Shown piece after piece: positions 1-9,229 of a stretch of DNA of 64,000 bases (its first letter is position 1; the number at the start of each line of letters is the position of its first letter). This stretch comes from Mesorhizobium sp. ORS 3324. Lineage in GTDB: Bacteria > Pseudomonadota > Alphaproteobacteria > Rhizobiales > Rhizobiaceae. The notes beneath the pieces are model-generated. The model was not told the origin of the DNA and searched no databases. It saw nothing but the letters and a program-made list of their open reading frames with translations. The stretch is from positions 165,455-229,454 of the forward strand of contig LM655187.1 of the NCBI GenBank assembly GCA_000824825.2, given 5' to 3'. The translations under genes were made by a program, and so were the position numbers.

Positions 1-170
1 GCAGGCAGGTGAGGGGCGGCGCTGACGCTCCACTAATATGCGCTTGCCATGCGTCGTTCATGTCTGCCTCTTATTGCGGCGCGCGGCGGCACCAATATCA
101 ATAGAGCCTGATCCCGAACAGCACGAACCCATTTGCTTGGGGGCCAGGGCACGCCTTCGGCAACTGGCCA

Positions 171-689
171 CTACGAAACCAGATGCCGGAACGCCGCCAC
201 CACCTGCTCGTAGACCTTGCGTTTGAACGGCACGATCAGCTCCGGCAGCTCTTGCATCGGCAGCCACGCCCATTGATCGAATTCGGCCTTGTGGTCGCCC
301 GGCGGTGGGTTGATCTCAATCTCGCTCTCGTCGCCCTCGAAGCGGTAGGCGAACCATTTCTGCGTCTGGCCGCGATAGCGCCCCTTGAAGGCGACGCCGA
401 CCAGATGCGGCGGCAGGTCGTAGTTGATCCAGTGCGGCGCTTCGGCAAGCAGCGAGACACTGCGCATGCCGGTTTCCTCGTAAAGCTCCCGCTCCGCCGC
501 CGCGAGCGGCTCCTCGCCCTTGTCGATGCCTCCCTGCGGCATCTGCCAGAGTTTCGTCGTGCCGGAAAACTCGCTGTCCGGCTCGGCGATGCGGTGCCCG
601 ACCCAGACCAGTCCGGCAGGGTTGAGGATCATCAGCCCGACGCAAGGACGATAAGGCAGCGTCTCGGGATCGATCATTTTCTTGGACAT
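171..689 (-). CDS. rppH: RNA pyrophosphohydrolase (Nudix hydrolase)
   Basis: Removes pyrophosphate from the 5' triphosphate end of mRNA, which starts 5'-end-dependent decay in the cytoplasm; the same family was earlier described as dinucleoside-polyphosphate hydrolase. The 172-aa protein has a complete Nudix box at residues 53-75 (G53, E59, REL at 67-69, EE at 71-72, G74), and its length is typical for RppH. An early YRPCVG segment and the WQMPQGG lead-in to the box are characteristic of the RppH/NudH branch. It lies 33 bp downstream of the polysaccharide deacetylase gene on the same strand and is probably the last gene of the envC-like/ctpA operon. Confidence 0.95.
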   Translation of the reverse strand: MSKKMIDPETLPYRPCVGLMILNPAGLVWVGHRIAEPDSEFSGTTKLWQMPQGGIDKGEEPLAAAERELYEETGMRSVSLLAEAPHWINYDLPPHLVGVAFKGRYRGQTQKWFAYRFEGDESEIEINPPPGDHKAEFDQWAWLPMQELPELIVPFKRKVYEQVVAAFRHLVS

Positions 690-722
690 TCCTCGATTTC
701 AGCATCGGCGATAGGCTGATGG

Positions 723-1913
723 CTAGCCTTTTTGCGGATCGATGGCCACCGCCGAGATCGGCACGATCTCGATGCCCCGCTTCTTCGCCTCGGCGACCCA
801 GGATGCCACCGTGTCGACGGTGATGTCGAAGGCCGAGCCGATGCCTACGGCTGTGCCCTTGGCGCGCGCCGTCGCTTCCAGGCTGTCCAGCTTCTTCAGG
901 ATCTCGCCGCGATCCTGCACCGCGTCGATCGCCATGTCGCCGGCGACGAACGGAACGCCGTCCTTCAGCGCAAGGTCGGGTGCCAGGCTGCGCGCAGACG
1001 AGCCGTCGTCGACATAGGCAAGGCCGCGCTTGCCGAGCTCGGCCATGAACGGTCCCATCGCGTTTGCATCGGCCGAAAAGCGAGCGCCCATATAGTTCAT
1101 GACGCCGGTATAGTTGGTCGTCCTGGACAGCGCCCAATGCAGGCTCTTCAAATTCTCGTCCGGGCTCGCCGCGACCGTCAGCGTGTTGCGTCCCGGATTG
1201 ATGTTCGGATAGTCAAACGGCTCGAGCGGTATCTGCATGACGATCTCGTGCCCGCCCTGCCGCGCCGCCTTCATCCAGCGATCGATGCTGTTGCCCTGCG
1301 GCGCGAAAGCCAGCGTCACTTCGGCCGGCAATTTGGCGATCGCCGCCTGCGTGCCGGTCTGCGAGACGGCGAGACCGCCGATGACGATCGCCACGCGCGC
1401 GCCGCGCGCGCCGGACCACGGCCGCGCATAGACGTCGAACGGCCGCCTGCCGTCGGCCGAACGGATCGGCAGCGGGCCGCTGTCGCTCGTCTCGATCAGC
1501 GTCCTGTCCGGGATATGCGCGACCTTCAGGTTCTGGCCGAGCGTCGAAGGGTCGCGGATGACGATCCCTGCCTTTGGCGGGCCGTCGCCCTCTTCCGTCT
1601 GGACATGGATGATCTGCGCGCCGCCGCTCTTCATCGGCGTGCTTGCATTTGGGCTCGCCGTCGCCACTGCAGCCGGCGCTGGCGGCGCCGGCGCGGACGT
1701 TGGCGCAACCGTCACCTTCGGCGTCGAAACGGCTGTCTCCTGCGGCTTGCGGAAAGGCTTTTCGCGCAGCGCGATCGCCCCGGAAATGCCGATCACGGCA
1801 AGGATGACGAGCGCGGCACCGAGCGTGCCGGTGCTGATGCCGCGCGCGGCAGGACGCTGAGACCGGATCATCTGTCCGAGCGGGCGTTCGATGTCCTTGC
1901 CGATGTCAGCCAA
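723..1913 (-). CDS. Divergent polysaccharide deacetylase family protein
   Basis: Membrane-anchored envelope protein of the divergent polysaccharide deacetylase family (YibQ-like). Residues about 25-50 form one hydrophobic anchor, followed by a Pro/Ala-rich linker and a C-terminal domain of about 220 residues beginning RVAIVIGG, with the family's HEIVMQIPLEP, NYTGVMNYMGARF and DDGSS segments. I chose a TTG start at 1913, preceded by GGGGA at suitable spacing, over the longer ATG at 1940, because the added N-terminus looks non-conserved. It follows the envC-like and ctpA genes, an order common in rhizobia, which suggests a role in cell-wall remodelling. The substrate is unknown. Confidence 0.85.
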   Translation of the reverse strand: MADIGKDIERPLGQMIRSQRPAARGISTGTLGAALVILAVIGISGAIALREKPFRKPQETAVSTPKVTVAPTSAPAPPAPAAVATASPNASTPMKSGGAQIIHVQTEEGDGPPKAGIVIRDPSTLGQNLKVAHIPDRTLIETSDSGPLPIRSADGRRPFDVYARPWSGARGARVAIVIGGLAVSQTGTQAAIAKLPAEVTLAFAPQGNSIDRWMKAARQGGHEIVMQIPLEPFDYPNINPGRNTLTVAASPDENLKSLHWALSRTTNYTGVMNYMGARFSADANAMGPFMAELGKRGLAYVDDGSSARSLAPDLALKDGVPFVAGDMAIDAVQDRGEILKKLDSLEATARAKGTAVGIGSAFDITVDTVASWVAEAKKRGIEIVPISAVAIDPQKG

Positions 1914-2118
1914 GTCGTTTCCCCGGAAGCACGCCCTCATGTGAAAGTCACGTTTTTCGTGACACGTCGCGCACGTTTTGCAGTCGCCGGCGCAATAACC
2001 TCAGACATCAAGCCGCCCCTACCGCGACCCCCGAATCAAACTGCCGGAACCTCACGGTCCCGGCAGCATCGCATCGCTTCGGTCGGTCGGCCAGAGTCTT
2101 GCCCGGCCGTACCGCCAT

Positions 2119-3450
2119 TTACTGGTTCAGCACAGCCTTGTCCGGGTTCGGCGGGAACGACGGATCGGTCTTTTGGCCGCGCAGCAGCTGCTCGGCATAG
2201 ATCAGCTGCAGGTCGTCCTTCGGCTCCGGCGGCACATAGGCGGCCGAGCCAGAGCCGGTGGCGCTCTCGTCGGCACCCTTGATGTGGCCCTTGAGGTCGG
2301 ATTCGCCGCGGGTCAGGTCCCTGCCCTGCAGGTCCGGCGGCAGCGGCTGCTCGACCTTGATGTCGGGCGTGATGCCCTTGCCCTGGATCGACTTGCCCGA
2401 CGGCGTGTAATAGAGCGCCGTGGTGAGCCTGAGCGCGCCGTTCTCGCCGAGCGGGATGATGGTCTGCACCGAGCCCTTGCCGAAGGACTGCGAGCCGACC
2501 ACGGTGGCGCGGCGCAAATCCTGCAGCGCGCCGGCAACGATCTCGGACGCGCTCGCCGAGCCGCCATTGACCAGCACGATCAAGGGCTTGCCGCCGATGT
2601 CGTCGTTCTGCTTCGGCTTGGCGTCGAAGCGGGTGACGTCCTTCGGGTCGCGGCCGCGGGTCGAAACGATCTCGCCGCGCTTCAGGAACGCATCCGACAC
2701 GCTCACCGCCTGGTCGAGCAGGCCGCCCGGGTTGAGGCGCAGATCGAGCACATAGCCCTTGAGCTTGTCGTTCGGCACCTGCTTCTTGATGTTCTCGATG
2801 GCGTTCTCGAGATCGTCATAGGTCTTCTCGGTGAAGGACGTGATCTTCATGTAGCCGACGTCGTTCTCGACGCGGTACTTCACCGCCTTGACCTTGATGA
2901 TGTCGCGCACCACCGTCAGCTCGATCGGCTTGTCGGCGCCCTGGCGCAGGATGGTCAGCTTGATCGGCGTGTTGACCGGGCCGCGCATCTTCTCGACAGC
3001 GTCGTTGAGGGTCAGGCCGCGCACTTCCTCGCCGTCGATCTTGGCGATGTAGTCGCCGGCAAGCACGCCCGCCTTGGCGGCCGGCGTGTCGTCGATCGGC
3101 GTGATCACCTTGACCAGATCGTTTTCCATCGTGACCTCGATGCCGAGGCCGCCGAACTCGCCCTTGGTCTGCACGCGCATGTCCTGCGCCTGCTCAGCAT
3201 TCATGTAGGAGGAGTGCGGGTCGAGCGAGGCGAGCATGCCGTTGATGGCGTTCTCGACGAGCGACTTGTCGTCCGGCGGCGTCACATACTGCGCGCGCAC
3301 GCGCTCGAAGATGTCGCCGAAGATCGCCAGCTGCTTGTAGGTCTCGGAACCCGCAGCATTCGCCGCCGAGCCGGGTGCGCCGTAGACCAGGCTCATTGCC
3401 GATGCGCCCATCAGCGCGCCGGCAAAAAGAAGCGACAATTTCCGCATCAT
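2119..3450 (-). CDS. ctpA: Carboxyl-terminal processing protease (S41 family)
   Basis: Periplasmic serine protease that trims or degrades proteins from their C-terminus. From the ATG at 3450 the product is 443 aa: a signal peptide, a PDZ domain (about residues 95-180) and an S41 domain. The catalytic Ser-Lys-Gln set is visible as S300 (in GSASASE), K325 (in FGKG) and Q329. The long upstream extension to 3552 overlaps the envC-like gene and is not conserved-looking, whereas ATGATG at 3450 follows a GGAAGGACG ribosome site. It immediately follows the envC-like gene, so the two are co-transcribed; a partner controlling cell-wall hydrolases is plausible. Confidence 0.95.
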   Translation of the reverse strand: MMRKLSLLFAGALMGASAMSLVYGAPGSAANAAGSETYKQLAIFGDIFERVRAQYVTPPDDKSLVENAINGMLASLDPHSSYMNAEQAQDMRVQTKGEFGGLGIEVTMENDLVKVITPIDDTPAAKAGVLAGDYIAKIDGEEVRGLTLNDAVEKMRGPVNTPIKLTILRQGADKPIELTVVRDIIKVKAVKYRVENDVGYMKITSFTEKTYDDLENAIENIKKQVPNDKLKGYVLDLRLNPGGLLDQAVSVSDAFLKRGEIVSTRGRDPKDVTRFDAKPKQNDDIGGKPLIVLVNGGSASASEIVAGALQDLRRATVVGSQSFGKGSVQTIIPLGENGALRLTTALYYTPSGKSIQGKGITPDIKVEQPLPPDLQGRDLTRGESDLKGHIKGADESATGSGSAAYVPPEPKDDLQLIYAEQLLRGQKTDPSFPPNPDKAVLNQ

Positions 3451-3451
3451 T

Positions 3452-4786
3452 TCACGTCCTTCCAGAAAATCGGTCCGCCCACCAGGGTGCCGGATCGACG
3501 GGTTTTCCATCCTTGCGGAACTCCACATAGAGTTCCGGCGTCGCATTTCCATTCTGCGAGGCCGAGGTGCTTGCCACCCGGGCCTCTCCCATCGCGCCGA
3601 CCGGTTCTCCTGCGAGCACCGACTGACCGGTCGCGACGCTGATTCTGCTCATCCCCGCCAGGACGACATGATACCCGTCGCCCGCATTGAGGATCAAGAG
3701 TTGACCATAGGAGCGAAACGGCCCCGCATAAAGCACGTTTCCATCCGCCGGTGCGGTGACGATGGCCCCCGATTGTGTCGCAACCATGTCGCCTTGCATC
3801 ATCTGGCCATTGCCGTCATCGCTGCCGAAGTGCCGTTTGATCTTGCCGATGACGGGCAGCGCGATCTGGCCCTGCAGCGCCGCGAACGGCGCGGAAGCGG
3901 TCAGACGGTTGCCCTCCGGCACCGGAGCCGGGGCGGGCTCCGCCGTCGACGCCGTCGTGTCGCTGTCCGTCGATTTCCGCTCCGCCGCCTTGGCCTGGTC
4001 GGCCGCCTTGCGCGCCTTGTCGGCCTCGAGCGAGGCGATGAGGTCCTTGAGGCTGCTGGCCTTGGCCGCCAGCTGCTGCGAGTGCTGCTGCTCGGCGGCT
4101 AGAGCCGTCTCCGTGTCGGCCTGCAGCTTCTGCTTTGCCTCGAGCAGCATGGTGAGTCGCTTCTTTTCCGCCGTCTGCTCGGTGACCGCGGCGGTCAGTC
4201 GCGCCCGTTCGGCCTCGATCGACGCCCTCACCCGGGTCTGCTCCTTGAGGTCGGCCACCAGCCTGTCGGTCTGCTGACGCAACTCCGGCACCACCGCGCC
4301 GAGCAGGATGGCGCTGCGCACCGACGACAGCGCATCCTCCGGCTTGACCAGGATCGCGGGCGGCGGGTTGAGCCCCATGCGCTGTAGCGCGCCGAGCACT
4401 TCGGCAAGCACGTCACGGCGCGCGGCCAACGACGAGCGCAGCTTGTCTTCCTCCGCCTTCAGCCCCTCCAGCTTGGCGCCGATATCCTCGATGTCCTGGC
4501 CGAGCTTCTGCTCGGTCATGGCCGACTGGATGAGCGCCGCGCTGATCGAAGCATGGTCTTTCTTGACCGTCGCGACATCGGCGGCGAGCTTCGCCAGCCG
4601 CCCGGACGACAAGGTGATTTCCTTGGAAACCTGCTCATACTCGGCCCGGCTCCGGTCGGGATCGGGCGCGACACCGAGCGCGTTTTCCGCGGCCATGGCC
4701 GGCCCGAGCGCAATCAGCGCGGCGACAAGGGTCAAGCCGCAGCGGCCGCGCCAGGCGCACATTCTCGAATTCCAGCCTTCAGACAT
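3452..4786 (-). CDS. EnvC-like murein hydrolase activator with degenerate M23 (LytM) domain
   Basis: A 444-aa exported protein: signal peptide ending near ALGPAMAAEN, a long Ala/Glu/Lys-rich coiled coil (about residues 40-270), a low-complexity linker, and a C-terminal LytM/peptidase M23 domain (about 310-435). The zinc ligands appear to be missing: the usual HxGxD region reads MMQGDMVA, the YAHL region reads LAGM and the final HxH reads ELYVEF. A non-catalytic domain of this kind fits EnvC, which activates septal amidases rather than cleaving peptidoglycan itself. It heads the operon with ctpA, the deacetylase and rppH and lies downstream of rlmH on the same strand. Confidence 0.88.
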   Translation of the reverse strand: MSEGWNSRMCAWRGRCGLTLVAALIALGPAMAAENALGVAPDPDRSRAEYEQVSKEITLSSGRLAKLAADVATVKKDHASISAALIQSAMTEQKLGQDIEDIGAKLEGLKAEEDKLRSSLAARRDVLAEVLGALQRMGLNPPPAILVKPEDALSSVRSAILLGAVVPELRQQTDRLVADLKEQTRVRASIEAERARLTAAVTEQTAEKKRLTMLLEAKQKLQADTETALAAEQQHSQQLAAKASSLKDLIASLEADKARKAADQAKAAERKSTDSDTTASTAEPAPAPVPEGNRLTASAPFAALQGQIALPVIGKIKRHFGSDDGNGQMMQGDMVATQSGAIVTAPADGNVLYAGPFRSYGQLLILNAGDGYHVVLAGMSRISVATGQSVLAGEPVGAMGEARVASTSASQNGNATPELYVEFRKDGKPVDPAPWWADRFSGRT

Positions 4787-4927
4787 CAGGCCTCGACTCT
4801 AATCGCCGCTTCGTTAACGAACCATCAACCATGTTGGAAGGGCCTACGCTCGTTCACGATGCCGTGCCATTGGGGCGGAAATCCGGGCAAGAGGCCGGCT
4901 TTCGGCGAGGATCTGGCGAACCACGGC

Positions 4928-5410
4928 TCATGCGCGATGGTAGGGATGTCCGGACAGGATGGTCGCCACCCGGTAAAGCTGCTCGCCGAGCATGACGCGC
5001 ACCAATTGATGCGGCCAGGTCAGCGCGCCGAACGACAGCACCAGATCGGCCTGCTCGCGCAGCGATTTGTCGTGGCCGTCGGCGCCGCCGATCGCGATGA
5101 CCAGTGCCTTGCGCCCGCCGTCGCGCAACTGCCCGATGCGGGCGGCCAGATCCTCCGACGACAGCGCCTTGCCGCGCTCGTCGAGCAGGATCAGCACGGT
5201 GCCGGGCTCCAACTGGACCTCAAGCTTCTGGCCCTCCTCGCGTCGGCGCTCGTCGGCGCTCTGTCCGCGGCTCTCGGGAGTCTCTACGATGCCGGCGAAT
5301 TCCAGGCCGATCGCGGGCCCGCTCCTGGCGAAGCGTTCGAAATAGCGGTCGGCGAGTTCTCTCTCGGGGCCGGTCTTCATCCGGCCCACGGCATGAACGG
5401 TGATCTTCAT
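4928..5410 (-). CDS. rlmH: 23S rRNA (pseudouridine1915-N3)-methyltransferase
   Basis: SPOUT-class methyltransferase that methylates pseudouridine 1915 of 23S rRNA on assembled 70S ribosomes, using S-adenosylmethionine. The 160-aa protein has the typical start MKITVHAVGRMK, the SAM-binding loop AIGGADGHDKSL and the conserved C-terminal run with FGALTWPHQLVRVML, EQLYR and PYHRA. It follows rsfS by about 60 bp, the usual rsfS-rlmH pairing in bacteria, so both are probably expressed as a ribosome-maintenance unit. Confidence 0.97.
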   Translation of the reverse strand: MKITVHAVGRMKTGPERELADRYFERFARSGPAIGLEFAGIVETPESRGQSADERRREEGQKLEVQLEPGTVLILLDERGKALSSEDLAARIGQLRDGGRKALVIAIGGADGHDKSLREQADLVLSFGALTWPHQLVRVMLGEQLYRVATILSGHPYHRA

Positions 5411-5471
5411 CCTCGCCCCGGCGAGCCTTCAAGCGGTGCCGGACCGCAACGGTCGCGGCAGGCGATATGAC

Positions 5472-5924
5472 TCAGTGCAAGGTCTCTTCCTCGAGGTCCG
5501 GCGCCTGCCACATCTTTTCGAGATTGTAGAATTCGCGGACTTCGGGACGGAAGACATGGACGATGATGTCGCCCGAATCGATCAGGACCCAGTCGGCGCT
5601 GGCCAGCCCCTCGACGCGCGCCATGCCGAGGCCGGCATCCTTGAGCGCCTTGAGAAGATGATCGGCGACAGCCGAGACATGACGGTGCGATCGGCCCGAG
5701 GCGACCACCATATAGTCGCCGAGGCTCGATTTACCCTGGATGTCGATTGAGACGATGTTTTCGGCCTTGGAGTCTTCCAGACTGGCAAGGACTGTGTTGA
5801 TGGCGAGGGAGGCAGCATCGTTTCCGCTGATCCCGGCCGGCGAAGGCACGATATCGGCCTTCTTCCGCAGTGCTGTTCTCAGTGTGTTTCCTTTCCCAAT
5901 AAGAACAACCAAATCACCCAGCAA
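5472..5924 (-). CDS. rsfS: Ribosome silencing factor
   Basis: Binds ribosomal protein L14 and blocks 30S-50S joining when nutrients run short. The 150-aa protein carries the DUF143/Iojap fold, with IDIQGKSSLGDYMVVASGRSHRHVSAVADHL and the closing DSGDIIVHVF, REFYNLEKMW segments. The first 35 residues are more variable, so the true start may be one of the internal codons near NDAASLAI. nadD usually lies directly upstream; here an mscS gene and an MFS gene separate the two. rlmH follows on the same strand. Confidence 0.95.
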   Translation of the reverse strand: MLGDLVVLIGKGNTLRTALRKKADIVPSPAGISGNDAASLAINTVLASLEDSKAENIVSIDIQGKSSLGDYMVVASGRSHRHVSAVADHLLKALKDAGLGMARVEGLASADWVLIDSGDIIVHVFRPEVREFYNLEKMWQAPDLEEETLH

Positions 5925-6091
5925 ATCAGGTGACCCTGCTTACATAGGCAGAGTTCCATTGCAGTTTCAAGACGGGCGCCTCGGCAGGATTGCCGCGCAT
6001 CCGTCTCCAGTCGCTTACGAAGCCTGCAAAAGGTCGGAACTCCTGGCCCTCGCACGGGTTATCGGCTCATCGACCAACGGGGACTTCACCA

Positions 6092-6943
6092 ATGCCGACA
6101 GAGCCGCAAAACGCACTCACCACTGTCCAGGCCGCGCTCGCGCAGCTCAGCACGCTGATCGTCTCCTATTCCTTCTCGGCGATCGGCGCCGTCATACTGC
6201 TGATTGCCGGCTATTTCGTCGCCGGCCTTGCCGAGCGCTCGATCTTCGCCGGCCTCGGCCACATCCATGGCTTCGACGCCACCTTGCGCCATTTCTTCTC
6301 GAAGATCGTCCGCTACGGCATCCTGATCCTTGTCGTCATCATGGTGCTTGGCCAGTTCGGCGTGCAGACCGCGTCCATTATTGCCGCCATCGGCGCCGTC
6401 GGCCTGGCCATCGGGCTGGCGCTTCAGGGCACGCTGCAGAACATTGCGGCCGGCATCATGCTTTTGGCGCTGCGGCCGTTCCGCATCGGCGAAAATGTCG
6501 AGGTCGGCACGATCGCCGGCACGGTCGAGGAGATCGGGCTGTTCGCAACCAAGCTGCGCACCGCGGAAGGCGTCTACATCCTGGCGCCCAACCAGACGCT
6601 GTGGAACCAGCCGGTGCGCAACTTCACCCGCAACGGTGTCCGCCGCACCGACATCACGCTCAACATCGGTTCATGGAACGACATCGACCGCGGGCAGAAG
6701 ACGCTGCTTGCCACCGCCAGTACCGAGAAGCGTATCAGGCGCGAGCCCGCGCCGATCGCCTTCGTGGCGAGCCTCGGCGAGAGCACGGTCTCGCTCACCT
6801 TGCGCTATTGGACGTCGGCGGCCGACTACTTCGCTACCCAGGCCGACATGACCAAGCGCGCCAAGCAGGCCTTCGACAACGAGGGCATTTCGATCCCTCT
6901 GCCGCCGCCCGAGGCGCCGTCGCCGGAGGCTAGCAAGCATTAG
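6092..6943 (+). CDS. Small-conductance mechanosensitive channel (MscS family)
   Basis: Inner-membrane channel that opens on membrane tension and releases solutes during hypo-osmotic shock. The 283-aa protein has three hydrophobic segments; the third (about residues 95-125) is the Gly/Ala-rich pore helix, with AIGAVGLAIGLALQG and NIAAG typical of MscS TM3. A beta domain (RPFRIGENVEVG, GTVEEIGLF, PNQTLWNQPV) and an alpha/beta domain follow. I start it at 6092 rather than 5990 because the first 34 codons lack family similarity. It is on the plus strand in an otherwise minus-strand core block, a lone insertion between rsfS and the MFS gene. Confidence 0.93.
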   Translation: MPTEPQNALTTVQAALAQLSTLIVSYSFSAIGAVILLIAGYFVAGLAERSIFAGLGHIHGFDATLRHFFSKIVRYGILILVVIMVLGQFGVQTASIIAAIGAVGLAIGLALQGTLQNIAAGIMLLALRPFRIGENVEVGTIAGTVEEIGLFATKLRTAEGVYILAPNQTLWNQPVRNFTRNGVRRTDITLNIGSWNDIDRGQKTLLATASTEKRIRREPAPIAFVASLGESTVSLTLRYWTSAADYFATQADMTKRAKQAFDNEGISIPLPPPEAPSPEASKH

Positions 6944-6957
6944 AGCGGTCAGAATTT

Positions 6958-8250
6958 TCAGTCGTTGGTCGGCCGTGGCTCATCATCCGGCGCGAAGGCG
7001 AGTTCCACGGGCAGAGGCGCCTGCGCGCTCATCGGCGCGAAGCTGGCCATGGCGATTGCCGGAGCCGGCCGCGCCGCGAACACCCGCCACAGCACGAACA
7101 GGCAGAACGCCGAGGCGATGAAGATGCCTACATAGATGAACGTTTCGGTGCCGAAGACGGCGGAAAGCGCGGTCACTATGCCTGGCACAACGAAGCCGGA
7201 CAGCGACCAGGCAAAGAGCAGCGAGCTCGACAGGGCGAGCAGCTCGTCCTTGCCGGCGCGGTCGGCCGCATGCGCGCTGGAGAGCGAATAGATCGATTCG
7301 GACGCCCCGTCCCAGATCAGATAGATCACCGCAAGGATGGCCAGCGCGCCGCCGTCGAAGCCGATGGCAAGCAGGCTGGCGACGGCCGCGAGCGCCGCCG
7401 CGCCTGCCAGCACATAGCGCCGGTCGGTCCGGTCCGAAATCCAGCCAAGCGGCACCTGCAGGATCAGCGTGCCGATCGGCATCGCCGACAGGAGCAGCGC
7501 CACATCCGCCTGGCTGTAGCCCTTGGCGGTGGCGTGGATCGGCGCAAAGCCGGAAATGCTCATCGACAGGCCGCCGACGGCCAGCATGCCGATGAGGCCG
7601 ACCGGCGAGATCTTCCAGGCGCGGCCGAGCGCGACGGAAGCAGCCTGTGGCGGTGGCGGCTGGGCAAGCCGGGTCATGCCGACCGGCAGGATCGAGAGCG
7701 CCGTGAAGGTGATGCCGATCAGCGGCACGGCCGCCGTCAGGATATTGACGGTGGCGAGCATCGCGTAGCCGACGCCGAGGCCGGCGACATAGGCGACGTA
7801 GAATACCGCCATGATCCGGCCGCGTATCGCATTGGGCACGGCATCATTGAGCCAGCTCTGCGCGACGATGAAAATGCCGCAAATGGCAAAGCCGTAGAGC
7901 GCCCGCGCCGCGATCCAGAGCAGCGGAATCGGTCCGGCACCGACGGCGGCATTGGAGAGCGCGATCAGCGCCGAAAGCACCATGAACGCGCGCGCGTGGC
8001 CAACCCTTCTGACGAGAGGCCCGGTCAGGATGCAGCCGGCGAGCCCGCCGGCCGAGAGCGCGGTGACGATCAGCCCCGCCCAGGTCGGATCGAAGCCGTC
8101 GATGCCGAGGCGCACCGGGATGTAGGCGAACATCAGCCCGTTGCTGATCGCAATCAGCGCCATCGACACGATGACGCTGGCAATGGCGATCAGCGGCGCC
8201 GATTGCGCGGCCTGTCCCAGATCGGTCGTGGTGCGGCTTGTCTCCAGCAT
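6958..8250 (-). CDS. MFS transporter (YcaD-like)
   Basis: Inner-membrane major facilitator with about 12 predicted hydrophobic helices over 430 aa. The N-terminal half has the MFS signature between helices 2 and 3 (GPLVRRVGHARAF) and the C-terminal half a related GWISDRTDRRYVL loop. The overall pattern (GLMFAYIPVRL near the start, IYLIWDGASESIYSLSSAHAADR late) resembles the YcaD-type sugar/drug transporter branch. The substrate cannot be told. It converges with mscS (15 bp apart) and lies 100 bp upstream of the nadD stop codon on the same strand, separated from nadD by a palindrome. Confidence 0.88.
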   Translation of the reverse strand: MLETSRTTTDLGQAAQSAPLIAIASVIVSMALIAISNGLMFAYIPVRLGIDGFDPTWAGLIVTALSAGGLAGCILTGPLVRRVGHARAFMVLSALIALSNAAVGAGPIPLLWIAARALYGFAICGIFIVAQSWLNDAVPNAIRGRIMAVFYVAYVAGLGVGYAMLATVNILTAAVPLIGITFTALSILPVGMTRLAQPPPPQAASVALGRAWKISPVGLIGMLAVGGLSMSISGFAPIHATAKGYSQADVALLLSAMPIGTLILQVPLGWISDRTDRRYVLAGAAALAAVASLLAIGFDGGALAILAVIYLIWDGASESIYSLSSAHAADRAGKDELLALSSSLLFAWSLSGFVVPGIVTALSAVFGTETFIYVGIFIASAFCLFVLWRVFAARPAPAIAMASFAPMSAQAPLPVELAFAPDDEPRPTND

Positions 8251-8311
8251 GGCGCCTCAACATCGCCTGCCGGCGGGCGAAAAGCAGCCGTAAAAGCGAC
8301 ATTGCTTCGTT

Positions 8312-8340
8312 CCCTTCTCCGCTTGTTTGTGGGAGAAGGG
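8312..8340. repeat. Intergenic palindrome (9-bp stem)
   Basis: CCCTTCTCC at 8312-8320 and GGAGAAGGG at 8332-8340 form a perfect 9-bp inverted repeat around a 10-nt spacer, directly after the nadD stop. There is no T-tract on either side, so it looks more like a dispersed palindromic repeat than a classical terminator. It could still stop exonucleases at the nadD 3' end. Confidence 0.55.
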
Positions 8341-8350
8341 GAAGCTCGCC

Positions 8351-8983
8351 TTACCCCTTCGCCGCGTTGCGGATCGCCGTCGAGGAGAGCGACGAGCGCG
8401 GGCCGTGGATGAAGGTCCAGGCCGGCGCCCGCATGCGTGCCAGCCGCGGCGCGTCGCCCTCGTCGATGCGGGCATAGTCGAAGGTCTTGGCGACGACCGA
8501 CGACAGGAAGGAGAGCGTGGCGCCCGGGCGGTCGATGACCGCGATCGGGAAGGTCAGCACGATCTCGCGCCAGCGCTGCCAGTGATGGAAATCGCGCAAA
8601 CTATCCGCGCCCATGATCCAGACGAAGTCGACGCCAGGATTGCGCGCCTTGACCAGGGCAAGCGTGTCGGCGGTGTAGCGGACATGATGCGTCGCCTCGA
8701 AGGCGGTGACCTTGATCTTCGGGTTGCGGGCGATCTTCTCCGACAGCGCAATGCGCTCGGCGAGCGGCGCCAGCTCGCGTGCGCTTTTCAGCGGATTGCC
8801 GGGCGTCACGATCCACCAGAGCTGGTCGAGCGCCAGCCGCCTCAGCGCGATCTCCACGACCAGCGCATGGCCGGCATGCGGCGGGTTGAACGAGCCCCCG
8901 AACAGGCCGACGGTGAGGCCCTTTCCGGCATGCGGCATGCGGAGATAACGGGTGGGAACGGGTTGTTCGGGCTGGGAAAGCAT
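8351..8983 (-). CDS. nadD: Nicotinate-nucleotide adenylyltransferase
   Basis: Transfers AMP from ATP to nicotinate mononucleotide to make deamido-NAD in NAD biosynthesis. From the ATG at 8983 the product is 210 aa. The nucleotidyltransferase signature GLFGGSFNPPHAGH lies at about residues 25-38, followed by WWIVTPGNPLK, the MGADSLRDFHHW segment and the C-terminal SSLSSTAIRNA motif. The upstream open frame to 9223 is translated intergenic repeat, not gene. It is downstream of proA; rsfS, its usual neighbour, lies about 2.4 kb away. Confidence 0.95.
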   Translation of the reverse strand: MLSQPEQPVPTRYLRMPHAGKGLTVGLFGGSFNPPHAGHALVVEIALRRLALDQLWWIVTPGNPLKSARELAPLAERIALSEKIARNPKIKVTAFEATHHVRYTADTLALVKARNPGVDFVWIMGADSLRDFHHWQRWREIVLTFPIAVIDRPGATLSFLSSVVAKTFDYARIDEGDAPRLARMRAPAWTFIHGPRSSLSSTAIRNAAKG

Positions 8984-8994
8984 GGTGCTAAGCA

Positions 8995-9190
8995 CCCCCC
9001 TCTGCCCTGCCGAGCATCTCCCCCGCAAGGGGGGAGATTGGCGGATCCATCGATAGCGCCTCTCGTCCAACGTTGATGATTGGCGAAAGCCGGCGAGACA
9101 TCTGATCTCCCCCCCTGCGGGGGAGATGTCCGGTCCACCCTCCGAAGCTGCAGCGTAGCTGCTGCGAAGGACGGGCAGGACAGAGGGGGG
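8995..9190. repeat. Intergenic repeat element with terminal inverted repeats
   Basis: The ends match as an inverted repeat: 8995-9011 (six C's then TCTGCCCTGCC) against 9174-9190, with one mismatch in 17. Inside, two shorter hairpins carry the GGGGGAGAT/ATCTCCCCC type stems near 9016-9040 and 9105-9130. When translated it gives the ISPxGGE-like phrases often seen as false N-termini in Mesorhizobium annotation, which is my reason for calling it a dispersed element. It fills the proA-nadD gap. Confidence 0.7.
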
Positions 9191-9229
9191 TGACTGGGCG
9201 CAAGCTTCAGGCCTTTTGGGCAAACAGCG

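Noticed and set aside
8984..9223. An 80-residue N-terminal extension of NadD
   Set aside because: It is translated repeat DNA with the usual repeat-derived phrases; the standard start is at 8983.
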